16,296 nucleotides of DNA from Chitinophagaceae bacterium (lineage in GTDB: Bacteria; Bacteroidota; Bacteroidia; Chitinophagales; Chitinophagaceae). Position 1 is the first letter of the stretch; each line of letters opens with the position of its first letter. This document shows positions 7,280-14,596 of this stretch, piece after piece. The notes below the pieces were generated by a model, which searched no databases, was not told the DNA's origin, and worked only from the letters and a program-made list of their open reading frames with translations. The translations under genes and the position numbers were made by a program. The stretch spans positions 1 through 16,296 of the forward strand of contig CANHLV010000012.1 in assembly GCA_947461495.1 (NCBI GenBank). The letters run 5' to 3'.

Positions 7280-7914
7280 GTATTTACTGATATTATCAAT
7301 ATTATTTTAAAGTCCGCAAATTAGCATTTTTTTTAATGAAATTTAAGTTGCAAGGGCAAGAACTTTAGTTGGTAATTAATGTATATAATTGATGTTTACA
7401 GAGATATTGTTTTGTCAAATAAATCAAAGACACTCTATCTTGAGTGTTCTCTAAATAAAAATGGCTAATGTTTTTTTGCCAAAAATTATCTAACCCTACT
7501 TTGGTTTTTTTTTTGTTTGGGAATCAAGTGTAATGTAGATTTTTTATCAAAGGCTAAAGCAAGGCATTGTGTTGGGTTATTTAAGCATGATAGTAATTAC
7601 CAAAACCAAATAACCTCATTGATTTTTGAAAAATTAGTGTTGGCATTCAAACTCCCAATTTTATATATAAAAAAAATATTCTAAATATTAATAGCTAAAT
7701 ATTTTTTAAAATGAGAAAGAACTTTCAAAGATGATATGAAGTAGCAATGAGGTGTTATTTTAGCTAATGTTGTGCTTGTCTGTTTTTATTTTCTATAAAT
7801 TAGTTCATGTGTTAATTTAGTTTTTTTTAGCCACATGTTATAGTTTTTATTGTCATACTCGGCTGATATGAGCTAACTCTTAAGGCTATTTCATTTATTT
7901 TGAAATATCAATAT
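7280..7914. other. Long AT-rich spacer without a recognisable gene
   Basis: These 635 bp separate the redox operon from panD, both on the minus strand. All six frames are closed by frequent stops, and I see no tRNA-like or riboswitch-like structure. Visible elements are an 8-bp inverted repeat, GGTTATTT (7575-7582) and AAATAACC (7608-7615) with a 25-nt loop. There is also an AT-only hairpin just past the panD stop, TATTTCA (7887-7893) and TGAAATA (7901-7907), which has no T-tract on the minus strand. Finally, 7830-7841 holds one copy of a 12-nt sequence repeated inverted on the other side of panD. The promoter of the redox operon should be near 7300-7380; CTAATTTGC on the minus strand (about 7317-7325) is only a poor match to TAnnTTTG. 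A small RNA cannot be excluded. Confidence 0.5.
7830..7841 (+). repeat. 12-nt inverted repeat, copy left of panD
   Basis: GCCACATGTTAT here is the exact reverse complement of ATAACATGTGGC at 8442-8453. The two copies flank panD. The core contains the palindrome ACATGT. Flanking bases do not continue the match, so this is a 12-nt identity, not a longer mobile-element end. Confidence 0.5.
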
Positions 7915-8259
7915 TTATAATTTATTTCCATCTTTTGGAAATACAACAATTGGAGTATGTTTTTTTGCTTCTTCAAAATCCATAGATGCATAAGAAATGA
8001 TAATCACTACGTCTCCTGCTGCACCTCTTCTGGCAGCAGCACCGTTTAAGCACACAACACCACTTCCTCTTTCACCTTTTATCAAATAAGTTTCAAGTCT
8101 TTCGCCATTGTTAACGTTAACAACGTGTATTTTTTCATATTCTATCATGTTGGCGGCATCCATTAAGTCGGCATCTAGTGTCAAACTGCCAATATAGTTT
8201 AGATTAGCTTCTGTTATAACCGCTCTATGTACTTTTGATTTTAATATCTCGATTGTCAT
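7915..8259 (-). CDS. panD: Aspartate 1-decarboxylase, pyruvoyl-dependent proenzyme
   Basis: PanD converts L-aspartate to beta-alanine and CO2 in the cytoplasm, supplying the beta-alanine half of pantothenate for coenzyme A. It is a tetramer that cleaves itself to form a pyruvoyl cofactor. Started at the ATG 8257-8259, the protein has 114 residues and its key positions fall on the E. coli numbering: Lys9, the cleavage site Gly24-Ser25 in YIGSLT, Arg54, Thr57, Tyr58 and Asn72 in CLNGAAAR. An ATG eight codons upstream (8283) is in frame, but it would shift all of these and overlaps the likely promoter. The other pantothenate genes are not in the window. The gene stands alone, with no clear terminator downstream. 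Confidence 0.95.
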   Translation of the reverse strand: MTIEILKSKVHRAVITEANLNYIGSLTLDADLMDAANMIEYEKIHVVNVNNGERLETYLIKGERGSGVVCLNGAAARRGAAGDVVIIISYASMDFEEAKKHTPIVVFPKDGNKL

Positions 8260-8273
8260 GATAAAAATTTCTG

Positions 8274-8281
8274 CAAATTTC
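8274..8281 (-). promoter_or_regulatory. Possible panD -7 promoter element
   Basis: On the minus strand 8281-8274 reads GAAATTTG followed by C, one mismatch from the Bacteroidota -7 consensus TAnnTTTG. It ends 14 nt before the preferred panD ATG, almost the same spacing as the element before uvrA. No clear -33 TTG is seen. If real, the upstream in-frame ATG at 8283 cannot be used on this transcript. Confidence 0.3.
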
Positions 8282-8335
8282 ATTAAAAGTTTTTATAAAT
8301 CAGATTTCTTTCAGTTTTAAAAAAAATATTTAGTC

Positions 8336-8402
8336 GGTTCATGTTTTTCAATCATTTTTTGAAAACAATGAAATACCCATAAGAGAAAGTCGCTTATGAA
8401 CC
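8336..8402. repeat. Nested inverted repeats upstream of panD
   Basis: GGTTCAT (8336-8342) and ATGAACC (8396-8402) are exact inverted copies 53 nt apart. Just inside the left arm, TGTTTTTCAA pairs with TTGAAAACA (within about 8343-8368) with one bulged T. The set lies in the 316-bp divergent spacer between panD (-) and the adhesin gene (+), which otherwise holds no gene. No T-tract follows, so it is not a normal terminator. Confidence 0.4.
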
Positions 8403-8413
8403 AGAATAGCCTG

Positions 8414-8429
8414 CCCCGAATTTTCGGGG
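8414..8429. repeat. GC-rich palindromic hairpin CCCCGAATTTTCGGGG
   Basis: CCCCGA (8414-8419) and TCGGGG (8424-8429) form a 6-bp stem with the loop ATTT. It stands out in a very AT-rich spacer. There is no T-run on either side, so termination is unlikely. It could be an operator or a REP-like element; no second copy is seen in this window. Confidence 0.55.
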
Positions 8430-8441
8430 AGTATTAAGGGG

Positions 8442-8453
8442 ATAACATGTGGC
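8442..8453 (+). repeat. 12-nt inverted repeat, copy right of panD
   Basis: ATAACATGTGGC here is the reverse complement of the sequence at 7830-7841. It lies 13 nt past the GC-rich hairpin, in the divergent panD/adhesin spacer. Confidence 0.5.
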
Positions 8454-8548
8454 AATGACGTAAAATACAAATACACACATGAAATCATTTTATTAGTCTT
8501 AATTAAAGTGAAAGCTCAATTAATAGCTTTTTATACCGATAATCATGT

Positions 8549-8556
8549 TAGCTTTG
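8549..8556 (+). promoter_or_regulatory. -7 promoter element of the adhesin gene
   Basis: TAGCTTTG matches the Bacteroidota -7 consensus TAnnTTTG exactly and is followed by TG, 19 nt before the ATG at 8576. A clear -33 TTG is not visible; a T-run (8528-8532) lies at about the right distance. The transcript leader would be only about 12-15 nt. Confidence 0.5.
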
Positions 8557-8575
8557 TGCGTTCGAAACTCAAAAC

Positions 8576-10474
8576 ATGCTCATTCGCATTCATCGTGTTT
8601 TAATTTTATTGTTTTGCTTGACTTTAATGATTTTTTCTTCAGTGAAAATCAATGCTCAATGCAATGCCCCAATCAATACTTTCCCATACAACGAAAATTT
8701 CGAATTGAACAATGGTAACTGGACTAGAAGTTCCGCTACTCATTGGGATTGGGGTTCTATTGTACCTGGAACCAAATCTGTTATTACAGCGGCAGGACAG
8801 GGTCAAAAATGCTGGATTGTTGGCGGATTAAGTGGTGCTAATTATAGCAGTGGTAATTCTTACCTTACCAGCCCTTGCTTTGATTTTTCAACTCTTGTAA
8901 ATCCTGAAATCTCATTGAAAGTCATTTGGGAAACAGAATTCAATTATGATGGCGTTCATCTCGAATATTCAACAGATCAAGGTAACACTTGGCTTGTTTT
9001 GGGTTCGCAAAATTCTAATGCCAATTGCGTTGGACAAAATTGGTATAATACCAATTCAATTAGATTTTTAAACAACACTCCTGCCTGGTCTGGAAGTATT
9101 TTGACTGGTGGTGGAGGTAGCTGTGGAAGTGGTGGAGGTAGCAGTCAATGGCTAAATGCAAAACATAATCTTACATCGCTGGCAGGGCTGAATAAAGTCA
9201 TTTTCCGTTTTGCATTTGGGGCAGGAACTGTATGCAACTCTTATGAAGGATTTGCAGTAGATGAAATTTCAATTCATGAAATTCCACCTGCAACAGCTGA
9301 CTTCACTTATACTTGTAATGGTAATAATGCTGTTAGTTTTACGAATACACCTTCTTATTGTCAAACTTCATTTTCATGGAATTTTGGTGATCCTACATCA
9401 GGAGCTTCAAATACGTCAAGCTTAGAAAATCCTACACATGTTTTCTCCGGTCCGGGAAATTTTACGGTAACAGAAACAGTCAATTTTTCTACTGGCCCAT
9501 CTTTAATAAAGACGGCCCTTATTTCAATACTTGGCGTTACCCCTGTTATCAATCAAGCTTTATTATGTTTTGGAGATCAAAATGGTAGTCTGACCGCCAC
9601 CGTTATTGGAGGCAATGGCAATTATAATTATTCTTGGAACACTAGTCCTGTTCAACAATCACAAACAATAAACAATTTATCTTCAGGAACATATTTAGTT
9701 ACTGTTACTGAAACAAATGCTTGTAAAGATACCGCTACAATAAATTTAATTGAACCGACAAAAATTTCAATTCAGGCAAATATAACAGATGCGACTTGTA
9801 ATCTCAGTAATGGTAGCATCTCAACAACAATAACTGGCGGCACACCTAATTATTCTTATCAATGGTCTAATAATGACAATGCAACAACACTGAATAATCT
9901 TGTATCTGGAAATTATAATTTACAAATTACTGATGCAAATGGTTGCCTTGCTAGTTCGCCTAATTTTGTAATAAATAATATTATAATACCTGCAAACCTA
10001 TTTCTAGGAAACGACACAATAATTTGTCCTGGACAAACTATTCTACTGAATCCAGGTAATTTTTCAAATTACTTATGGCAAGATAATTCTACAGCGTCCT
10101 CTTTTCTAGTCTCACAAACTGGTTTATATACAGTAGAAGTTAGGAATAGTGCGGGGTGTAAAGCAATAGACGAAATCAATGTCTTAGTTGAATGTAAAGA
10201 TGTTTATTTTCCAAGTATTTTTACACCTAATCATGATGCACAAAATGAAACATTTGGGCCAATAGGGGATGTCGCATCTTTGAGCGAATACTCTTTATTT
10301 ATTTATAATCGATGGGGACAAGTAATCTTCTCAAGTTACGATCCTTATAAGAAATGGGACGGAATGTATAAAGGAATGAAATCGAACATAGAGAGTTTTG
10401 TTTTTATAGCTAATTTCAAAAAAAATGGCAAAAAATTTCCTACAGTCAAGGGGACAACTATTATAATAAGATGA
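8576..10474 (+). CDS. Secreted adhesin-like protein with PKD, SprB-like repeats and gliding-motility C-terminal domain
   Basis: This is a 632-residue exported protein. A signal peptide (residues 1-28, ending INAQ before Cys29) is followed by a jelly-roll/MAM-like region (about 30-235) that contains a Gly/Ser-rich loop, GGGGSCGSGGGSS. A PKD-type domain (239-318, FSWNFGDP) follows. Two SprB-like repeats (about 325-394 and 401-468) each carry a CxxxxGS/NGSI start, a GG-x-x-x-YxYxW core and a SGxYxLxxTDxxxC end. Next is an Ig-like domain (474-538, NDTIICPGQTILL). The C-terminus (542-632) is the CHU_C/gliding-motility-associated domain: FPSIFTPNHDAQNETF, YNRWGQVIF and KWDGMYKG. This domain directs type IX secretion, so the product should reach the cell surface or medium. 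It has a TAnnTTTG element upstream. The ligand is unknown; there is no catalytic motif. Confidence 0.92.
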   Translation: MLIRIHRVLILLFCLTLMIFSSVKINAQCNAPINTFPYNENFELNNGNWTRSSATHWDWGSIVPGTKSVITAAGQGQKCWIVGGLSGANYSSGNSYLTSPCFDFSTLVNPEISLKVIWETEFNYDGVHLEYSTDQGNTWLVLGSQNSNANCVGQNWYNTNSIRFLNNTPAWSGSILTGGGGSCGSGGGSSQWLNAKHNLTSLAGLNKVIFRFAFGAGTVCNSYEGFAVDEISIHEIPPATADFTYTCNGNNAVSFTNTPSYCQTSFSWNFGDPTSGASNTSSLENPTHVFSGPGNFTVTETVNFSTGPSLIKTALISILGVTPVINQALLCFGDQNGSLTATVIGGNGNYNYSWNTSPVQQSQTINNLSSGTYLVTVTETNACKDTATINLIEPTKISIQANITDATCNLSNGSISTTITGGTPNYSYQWSNNDNATTLNNLVSGNYNLQITDANGCLASSPNFVINNIIIPANLFLGNDTIICPGQTILLNPGNFSNYLWQDNSTASSFLVSQTGLYTVEVRNSAGCKAIDEINVLVECKDVYFPSIFTPNHDAQNETFGPIGDVASLSEYSLFIYNRWGQVIFSSYDPYKKWDGMYKGMKSNIESFVFIANFKKNGKKFPTVKGTTIIIR

Positions 10475-10482
10475 TTTATTAA

Positions 10483-10490
10483 TACATTTG
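10483..10490 (+). promoter_or_regulatory. -7 promoter element of the DUF4476 gene
   Basis: TACATTTG matches TAnnTTTG exactly and ends 23 nt before the ATG at 10514, inside the 39-nt gap after the adhesin stop codon. No convincing -33 element is seen. The gene may therefore be transcribed on its own, although read-through from the adhesin gene is possible because no terminator separates them. Confidence 0.45.
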
Positions 10491-10513
10491 TTCAACTTTT
10501 TAAATTTTAAAAA

Positions 10514-11467
10514 ATGAAAAAAATCTTTTTATTTGCTTCATTGGTCCTAACATCATTCCTTTCGACATATGCACAGCAATATGGTAATTTGACTGTCTTT
10601 TCAGAAGATGGCGATAAATTTTATTTGATTTTAAATGGTGAAAAACAAAATGAAGAACCTCAAACCAACATTAGAGTTGAGGAATTGAACCAACCATATT
10701 ACAGCGCTAGAATTATTTTTGAAGACAAAACATTGGCAGCAATAACAAAAAACAACCTTATGATTGTGGATGCAGATGCCAAATTCATGGATGTTACTTA
10801 CAAAATCAAAAAAGATAAAAATAAAAAAGTAAAACTTAATTATTACTCTATGATTCCTGTACAAGAGGACTTTATGCCACCTTCGGGTATGTATGTTCGC
10901 CATTTTGGACAACCAGGTCCTCAAACAATTGTACAACAACCTATTCAGGTGCAACAAGGGGGAGGCAGACAAACCACTACAACTACTACGACTACCACTA
11001 CCTCAAATAATAACATCGGTGCAAGTTTAAATGTTCCTGGTATGAATGTGAATATTTCTATTTCTGACCCTGATATAAATACTCATGCAACAACTACTAC
11101 TCATCAATCCACCACCACACATTCTGGAGGACATCAACAACAACAGCAACAACCTCAGTACACCGGAAATTGCAATGGATGGCCTATGAATGGAGCTGAT
11201 TTCAGTGCAGCTAAAAAAACAATCAGTGAATCAAGTTTTGATGATACAAAATTGTCAACCGCTAAATCCATCGCTTCTTCAAATTGTCTGACTTGCGATC
11301 AAATTCTGCAAATTTGTAACTTGTTCAGTTTTGAAGAAAATAAATTAACATTTGCAAAATTTGCATACAAATACACAACAGATCCTAAAAATTATTTCAA
11401 AGTCAATAATGTCTTCAATTTTTCTTCGAGCAAAGAAGAGTTGAATGAATTTATTCAGGGGCAGTAA
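10514..11467 (+). CDS. Exported DUF4476 domain protein with Thr/Gln-rich linker
   Basis: This 317-residue protein has a signal peptide (residues 1-20, cleaved after STYA, leaving QQYGN). An N-terminal beta-rich domain (22-125, GNLTVFSEDGDKFYLILNG) is followed by a low-complexity linker (about 140-217) with ten consecutive Thr, His/Thr clusters and six consecutive Gln. The C-terminal domain (226-315) matches DUF4476: MNGADFSAAKKTISESSFDD, then SNCLTCDQILQICNLFSFEE, and F.KFAYKYTTDPKNYFKV. Cys220, Cys258, Cys261 and Cys267 may form disulfides outside the cytoplasm. DUF4476 is common in exported Bacteroidota proteins, but its function is not known. There is no lipobox, so the protein is probably periplasmic. 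It is followed by a strong terminator. Domain call sure, role unknown. Confidence 0.88.
   Translation: MKKIFLFASLVLTSFLSTYAQQYGNLTVFSEDGDKFYLILNGEKQNEEPQTNIRVEELNQPYYSARIIFEDKTLAAITKNNLMIVDADAKFMDVTYKIKKDKNKKVKLNYYSMIPVQEDFMPPSGMYVRHFGQPGPQTIVQQPIQVQQGGGRQTTTTTTTTTTSNNNIGASLNVPGMNVNISISDPDINTHATTTTHQSTTTHSGGHQQQQQQPQYTGNCNGWPMNGADFSAAKKTISESSFDDTKLSTAKSIASSNCLTCDQILQICNLFSFEENKLTFAKFAYKYTTDPKNYFKVNNVFNFSSSKEELNEFIQGQ
10973..11002 (+). repeat. In-frame ACN triplet run (ten Thr codons)
   Basis: Ten Thr codons in a row (ACC, ACT, ACA and ACG mixed) encode Thr154-163. A CAA/CAG run encoding Gln208-213 lies at 11135-11152. The codons are mixed in the Thr run, so this looks selected at protein level more than a slipping pure triplet repeat. 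Length may vary between strains. Confidence 0.6.
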
Positions 11468-11482
11468 TTAGCTTAAACATAC

Positions 11483-11530
11483 AAGCCTTTTTCATTACTA
11501 ATCATTTGGTATTGTAAAAGGCTTTTTTTT
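11483..11530 (+). terminator. Rho-independent terminator after the DUF4476 gene
   Basis: AAGCCTTTT (11483-11491) and AAAAGGCTT (11516-11524) form a perfect 9-bp stem, followed by eight T (11523-11530). The loop is unusually long (24 nt). It ends 5 nt before the uvrA -7 element and contains the probable uvrA -33 element in its loop and right arm. Confidence 0.7.
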
Positions 11531-11535
11531 GTCCC

Positions 11536-11543
11536 TATCTTTG
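11536..11543 (+). promoter_or_regulatory. uvrA -7 promoter element
   Basis: TATCTTTG matches TAnnTTTG exactly and is followed by C. TTG at 11512-11514, 21 nt upstream, is a fair -33 element. The ATG at 11559 follows 15 nt after the element, giving a very short leader. An in-frame TTG at 11529 lies upstream of this element and so cannot be the start of the transcript's protein. Confidence 0.6.
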
Positions 11544-11558
11544 CTTTCGAAATTCACA

Positions 11559-14429
11559 ATGGCAGTTAAAAAAACAACTATAGCATCCACGCATCCGAGC
11601 AATGATTTCATTGAAGTTACAGGCGCTCGCGAACACAATCTGAAAAATATAGATATTCAAATTCCAAAGAATAAATTGGTAGTATTTACAGGTGTGAGTG
11701 GTAGCGGTAAATCTTCTCTTGCATTTGATACTATTTATAATGAAGGGCAACGACGTTATATGGAGAGCTTTTCTGCCTATGCTCGTCAGTTTGTAGGTGA
11801 TATGGAAAGACCTGATGTAGATAAGATTTCAGGATTGTCACCGGTAATTTCCATCGAGCAAAAAACAACTAACAAAAATCCCCGAAGTACTGTTGGAACC
11901 ATTACTGAAATTTATGATTTCCTTCGTTTGTTTTATGCGAGAGTAGGAGAGGCTTACAGCTATAATACTGGAAAGAAAATGGTGAAGTTCAGTGAGGAAG
12001 AAATTGTACAATCTGTTTTTAAGAAATACAACAACAAAAAAATTAGTTTACTGGCACCGTTAGTAAGAGGCAGAAAAGGGCATTATAGAGAATTGTTTGA
12101 AGACATCAGAAAGAAAGGTTTTCTGAAAGTGAGAGTGGATGGTGAAGTGATGGATCTGGCGCCAAGGATGCAAGTTGACCGATATAAAATTCATGATATT
12201 GAAGTGGTGGTCGACAGGTTACAAGTTACCGAAGACATGAAATTAAGGTTGAGTCAGAGTGTGCAGAAATCTTTGCAAATAGGAAAAGATTTATTGTTTA
12301 TTTTGATTAATGACAATAATGAACTTGCACAGTACAGTAAGCAATTAATGTGCATCGACACAGGCATCAGTTATGAAGAACCTTCGCCTAATGCCTTTTC
12401 ATTTAATTCACCTTATGGAGCTTGCCCAATTTGTAAAGGACTGGGAACGGTGAATCAAATCAACATGGAGTCTGTAATTCCTGATGCTACAAAAACTATT
12501 AAAGATGGAGGCATCATTCCGTTAGGAGAAGAAAGGGATGCTCATTCTTTTAAAATGGTTCAGCAAATGGCCAAAAAGAATAAAATCAATCTGGATAAAC
12601 CCATAAAAGAATTGCCTGTAAAAGCATTGAACTTGATTTTGTATGGAAAAGAAGAAGTGGATGAAACTGAAATCATGGAGGTGTCTATGGAAGAAACGGA
12701 AGGAGGTATTTATGAGGGTGAATACGAAGGCGTGATCAATATGGTGAAAAGATGGTTTACTTCCAACAGTACCAGTGAAGCAGTTCGGGAATGGGCAGAA
12801 CAATTCATGTCGATGACGGCCTGTCAAAATTGTAATGGCACGAGATTGAAAAAAGAAAGTTTGTGGTTTAAAGTGGATGAAAAAAATATCGCCGAGCTCA
12901 GTGAAATGGATTTAGATAAATTAGGAAAATGGTTTGCGCAAATTGAAAAAAGACTTAGTGACAAACAGAATAGTATTGCCAAAGATGTATTGAAAGAAAT
13001 TCGTGAGCGACTGGGATTTTTATTGGATGTAGGACTTACCTATCTTACTTTGTATCGTCCTTCTAGAAGTTTGAGCGGCGGCGAGTACCAGCGTATTCGA
13101 TTGGCAACACAAATTGGTTCTCAATTGCAGGGCATTACATATGTGTTGGACGAACCGAGTATTGGATTGCACCAGCGCGATAATCAACGTTTGATCTCAG
13201 CCTTACAAAATTTAAGAGACATTGGAAATAGTGTGTTGGTCGTAGAACATGATAAAGACATTATGCTTGCTGCTGATTACCTTGTAGATATTGGTCCAAA
13301 AGCGGGTACGCATGGGGGTAAGATTGTCGCTCAGGGTACTCCTCAAGAAGTGTTGCAATCAGGCTCAGACACAGCTCAATATTTGAATGGTAAAAAGAAA
13401 ATTCCTGTTCCCGATTCAAGAAGAAAAGGCAATGGTTTGTTTATCGAACTGAAAGGTGCAAAAGGGAACAATCTAAAAAATGTTTCTGTTTCATTTCCAT
13501 TGGGGAAATTAGTGCTAGTTACAGGCGTTAGCGGTAGCGGTAAATCAACTTTAATCAACGATACATTATATCCGATTCTCAGTCAATATTGTTATCATTC
13601 AAAATCAAATCCGCTGGAGTATAAGTCTGTAAAGGGTTTGGAGCATATCGATAAGGTTATTGAAATAGACCAAAGTCCAATTGGACGAACACCAAGAAGC
13701 AATCCGGCTACTTACTGTGGTTTTTTTACAGATATCAGAACTTTATTTGCGGCTGTGCCTGAAGCTAAAATCAGAGGCTACAATGCAGGGAGATTTTCAT
13801 TCAATGTAAAGAGTGGTAGATGTGAAGTTTGCGAAGGTGGTGGCATGCGTGTGATTGAAATGAATTTTCTTCCAGATGTATTGGTGCATTGTGAAAAATG
13901 CAATGGTAAAAGATACAACAGAGAAACACTAGAAATTAGATACAAAGGAAAATCAATCAGTGATGTGCTGAATATGACTGTTGATGATGCGGTTGAATTT
14001 TTCAATGCTGTTCCTTATATCTATCGTAAAATAAAAGTATTGCAAGAAGTGGGATTGGGCTATATCACACTTGGACAAAGTGCTGTTACATTGAGTGGTG
14101 GTGAGGCGCAACGGGTAAAGCTTGCAACTGAATTAGCCAAGCGCGATACAGGAAAAACTTTTTACATTCTTGATGAGCCTACCACTGGTCTGCACTTTCA
14201 GGATATCAGTCATTTGCTTGATGTTTTGAATAAACTCGTTGACAGAGGAAATACAGTACTAGTTATCGAACACAATCTCGACATGATTAAAGTTGCTGAT
14301 CATATCATTGATATAGGTCCTGAAGGTGGTGAAGGAGGTGGGAATGTTTTATTTGAAGGTACTCCCGAAAAAATGAGTGATTTTAAAGGAGGATTTACAT
14401 CTAAATATATCAAAGCCGAGTTGGCTTAG
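11559..14429 (+). CDS. uvrA: Excinuclease ABC subunit A
   Basis: UvrA is the damage-sensing ATPase of nucleotide excision repair. A dimer scans DNA in the cytoplasm and loads UvrB, after which UvrC cuts. The 956-residue length is normal for Bacteroidota. The first ATPase has Walker A GVSGSGKSS (45-53), signature LSGGEYQRIRLA and Walker B YVLDEPSIGLH. The second has GVSGSGKST, LSGGEAQRVKLA and YILDEPTTGLH. The main zinc module, CEVCEGGGMRV ... CEKCNGKRY, is intact with four Cys. In the first ATPase the other zinc module is incomplete: Cys289-x-x-Cys292 (ACPICKG) is present, but the partner pair is reduced to Cys265 in MCIDTG. The start is set by the promoter at 11536-11543. uvrB and uvrC are not in the window. 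No clear terminator is seen in the 167 bp before the convergent elaA. Confidence 0.98.
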   Translation: MAVKKTTIASTHPSNDFIEVTGAREHNLKNIDIQIPKNKLVVFTGVSGSGKSSLAFDTIYNEGQRRYMESFSAYARQFVGDMERPDVDKISGLSPVISIEQKTTNKNPRSTVGTITEIYDFLRLFYARVGEAYSYNTGKKMVKFSEEEIVQSVFKKYNNKKISLLAPLVRGRKGHYRELFEDIRKKGFLKVRVDGEVMDLAPRMQVDRYKIHDIEVVVDRLQVTEDMKLRLSQSVQKSLQIGKDLLFILINDNNELAQYSKQLMCIDTGISYEEPSPNAFSFNSPYGACPICKGLGTVNQINMESVIPDATKTIKDGGIIPLGEERDAHSFKMVQQMAKKNKINLDKPIKELPVKALNLILYGKEEVDETEIMEVSMEETEGGIYEGEYEGVINMVKRWFTSNSTSEAVREWAEQFMSMTACQNCNGTRLKKESLWFKVDEKNIAELSEMDLDKLGKWFAQIEKRLSDKQNSIAKDVLKEIRERLGFLLDVGLTYLTLYRPSRSLSGGEYQRIRLATQIGSQLQGITYVLDEPSIGLHQRDNQRLISALQNLRDIGNSVLVVEHDKDIMLAADYLVDIGPKAGTHGGKIVAQGTPQEVLQSGSDTAQYLNGKKKIPVPDSRRKGNGLFIELKGAKGNNLKNVSVSFPLGKLVLVTGVSGSGKSTLINDTLYPILSQYCYHSKSNPLEYKSVKGLEHIDKVIEIDQSPIGRTPRSNPATYCGFFTDIRTLFAAVPEAKIRGYNAGRFSFNVKSGRCEVCEGGGMRVIEMNFLPDVLVHCEKCNGKRYNRETLEIRYKGKSISDVLNMTVDDAVEFFNAVPYIYRKIKVLQEVGLGYITLGQSAVTLSGGEAQRVKLATELAKRDTGKTFYILDEPTTGLHFQDISHLLDVLNKLVDRGNTVLVIEHNLDMIKVADHIIDIGPEGGEGGGNVLFEGTPEKMSDFKGGFTSKYIKAELA

Positions 14430-14596
14430 TTTTATTAATCATTTATTCTGTTGAATAGCAAAATTAAAAGCACACAAGTAATAAGTAGTACAATCTTAAA
14501 AAGTGTATTCCAATGCCTGTAAATTATTTTCATAAAATGGGTGTTACACTAGCAGAACGGAAAACCTTAATTTGTTATTGTGCTTCAGGTGAATTT

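Noticed and set aside
7887..7907. Hairpin TATTTCA/TGAAATA as panD terminator
   Set aside because: The stem is almost all AT and is followed on the minus strand by GCCTTAAG rather than a T-run.
8260..8283. panD start at the upstream ATG 8283
   Set aside because: It would shift the Gly24-Ser25 cleavage site and the other active-site positions by eight and overlaps the likely -7 element.
9108..9144. Gly-rich GGN repeat in the adhesin gene as a recombination repeat
   Set aside because: It is short, imperfect and fits a Gly/Ser loop within the protein domain.
11529..11558. uvrA start at TTG 11529
   Set aside because: It lies upstream of the TATCTTTG -7 element and partly in the terminator T-tract; ATG 11559 is the normal start.
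12522..12827. Minus-strand open frame inside uvrA
   Set aside because: It is an antisense shadow of the highly conserved uvrA gene, with a composition typical of a reverse reading.
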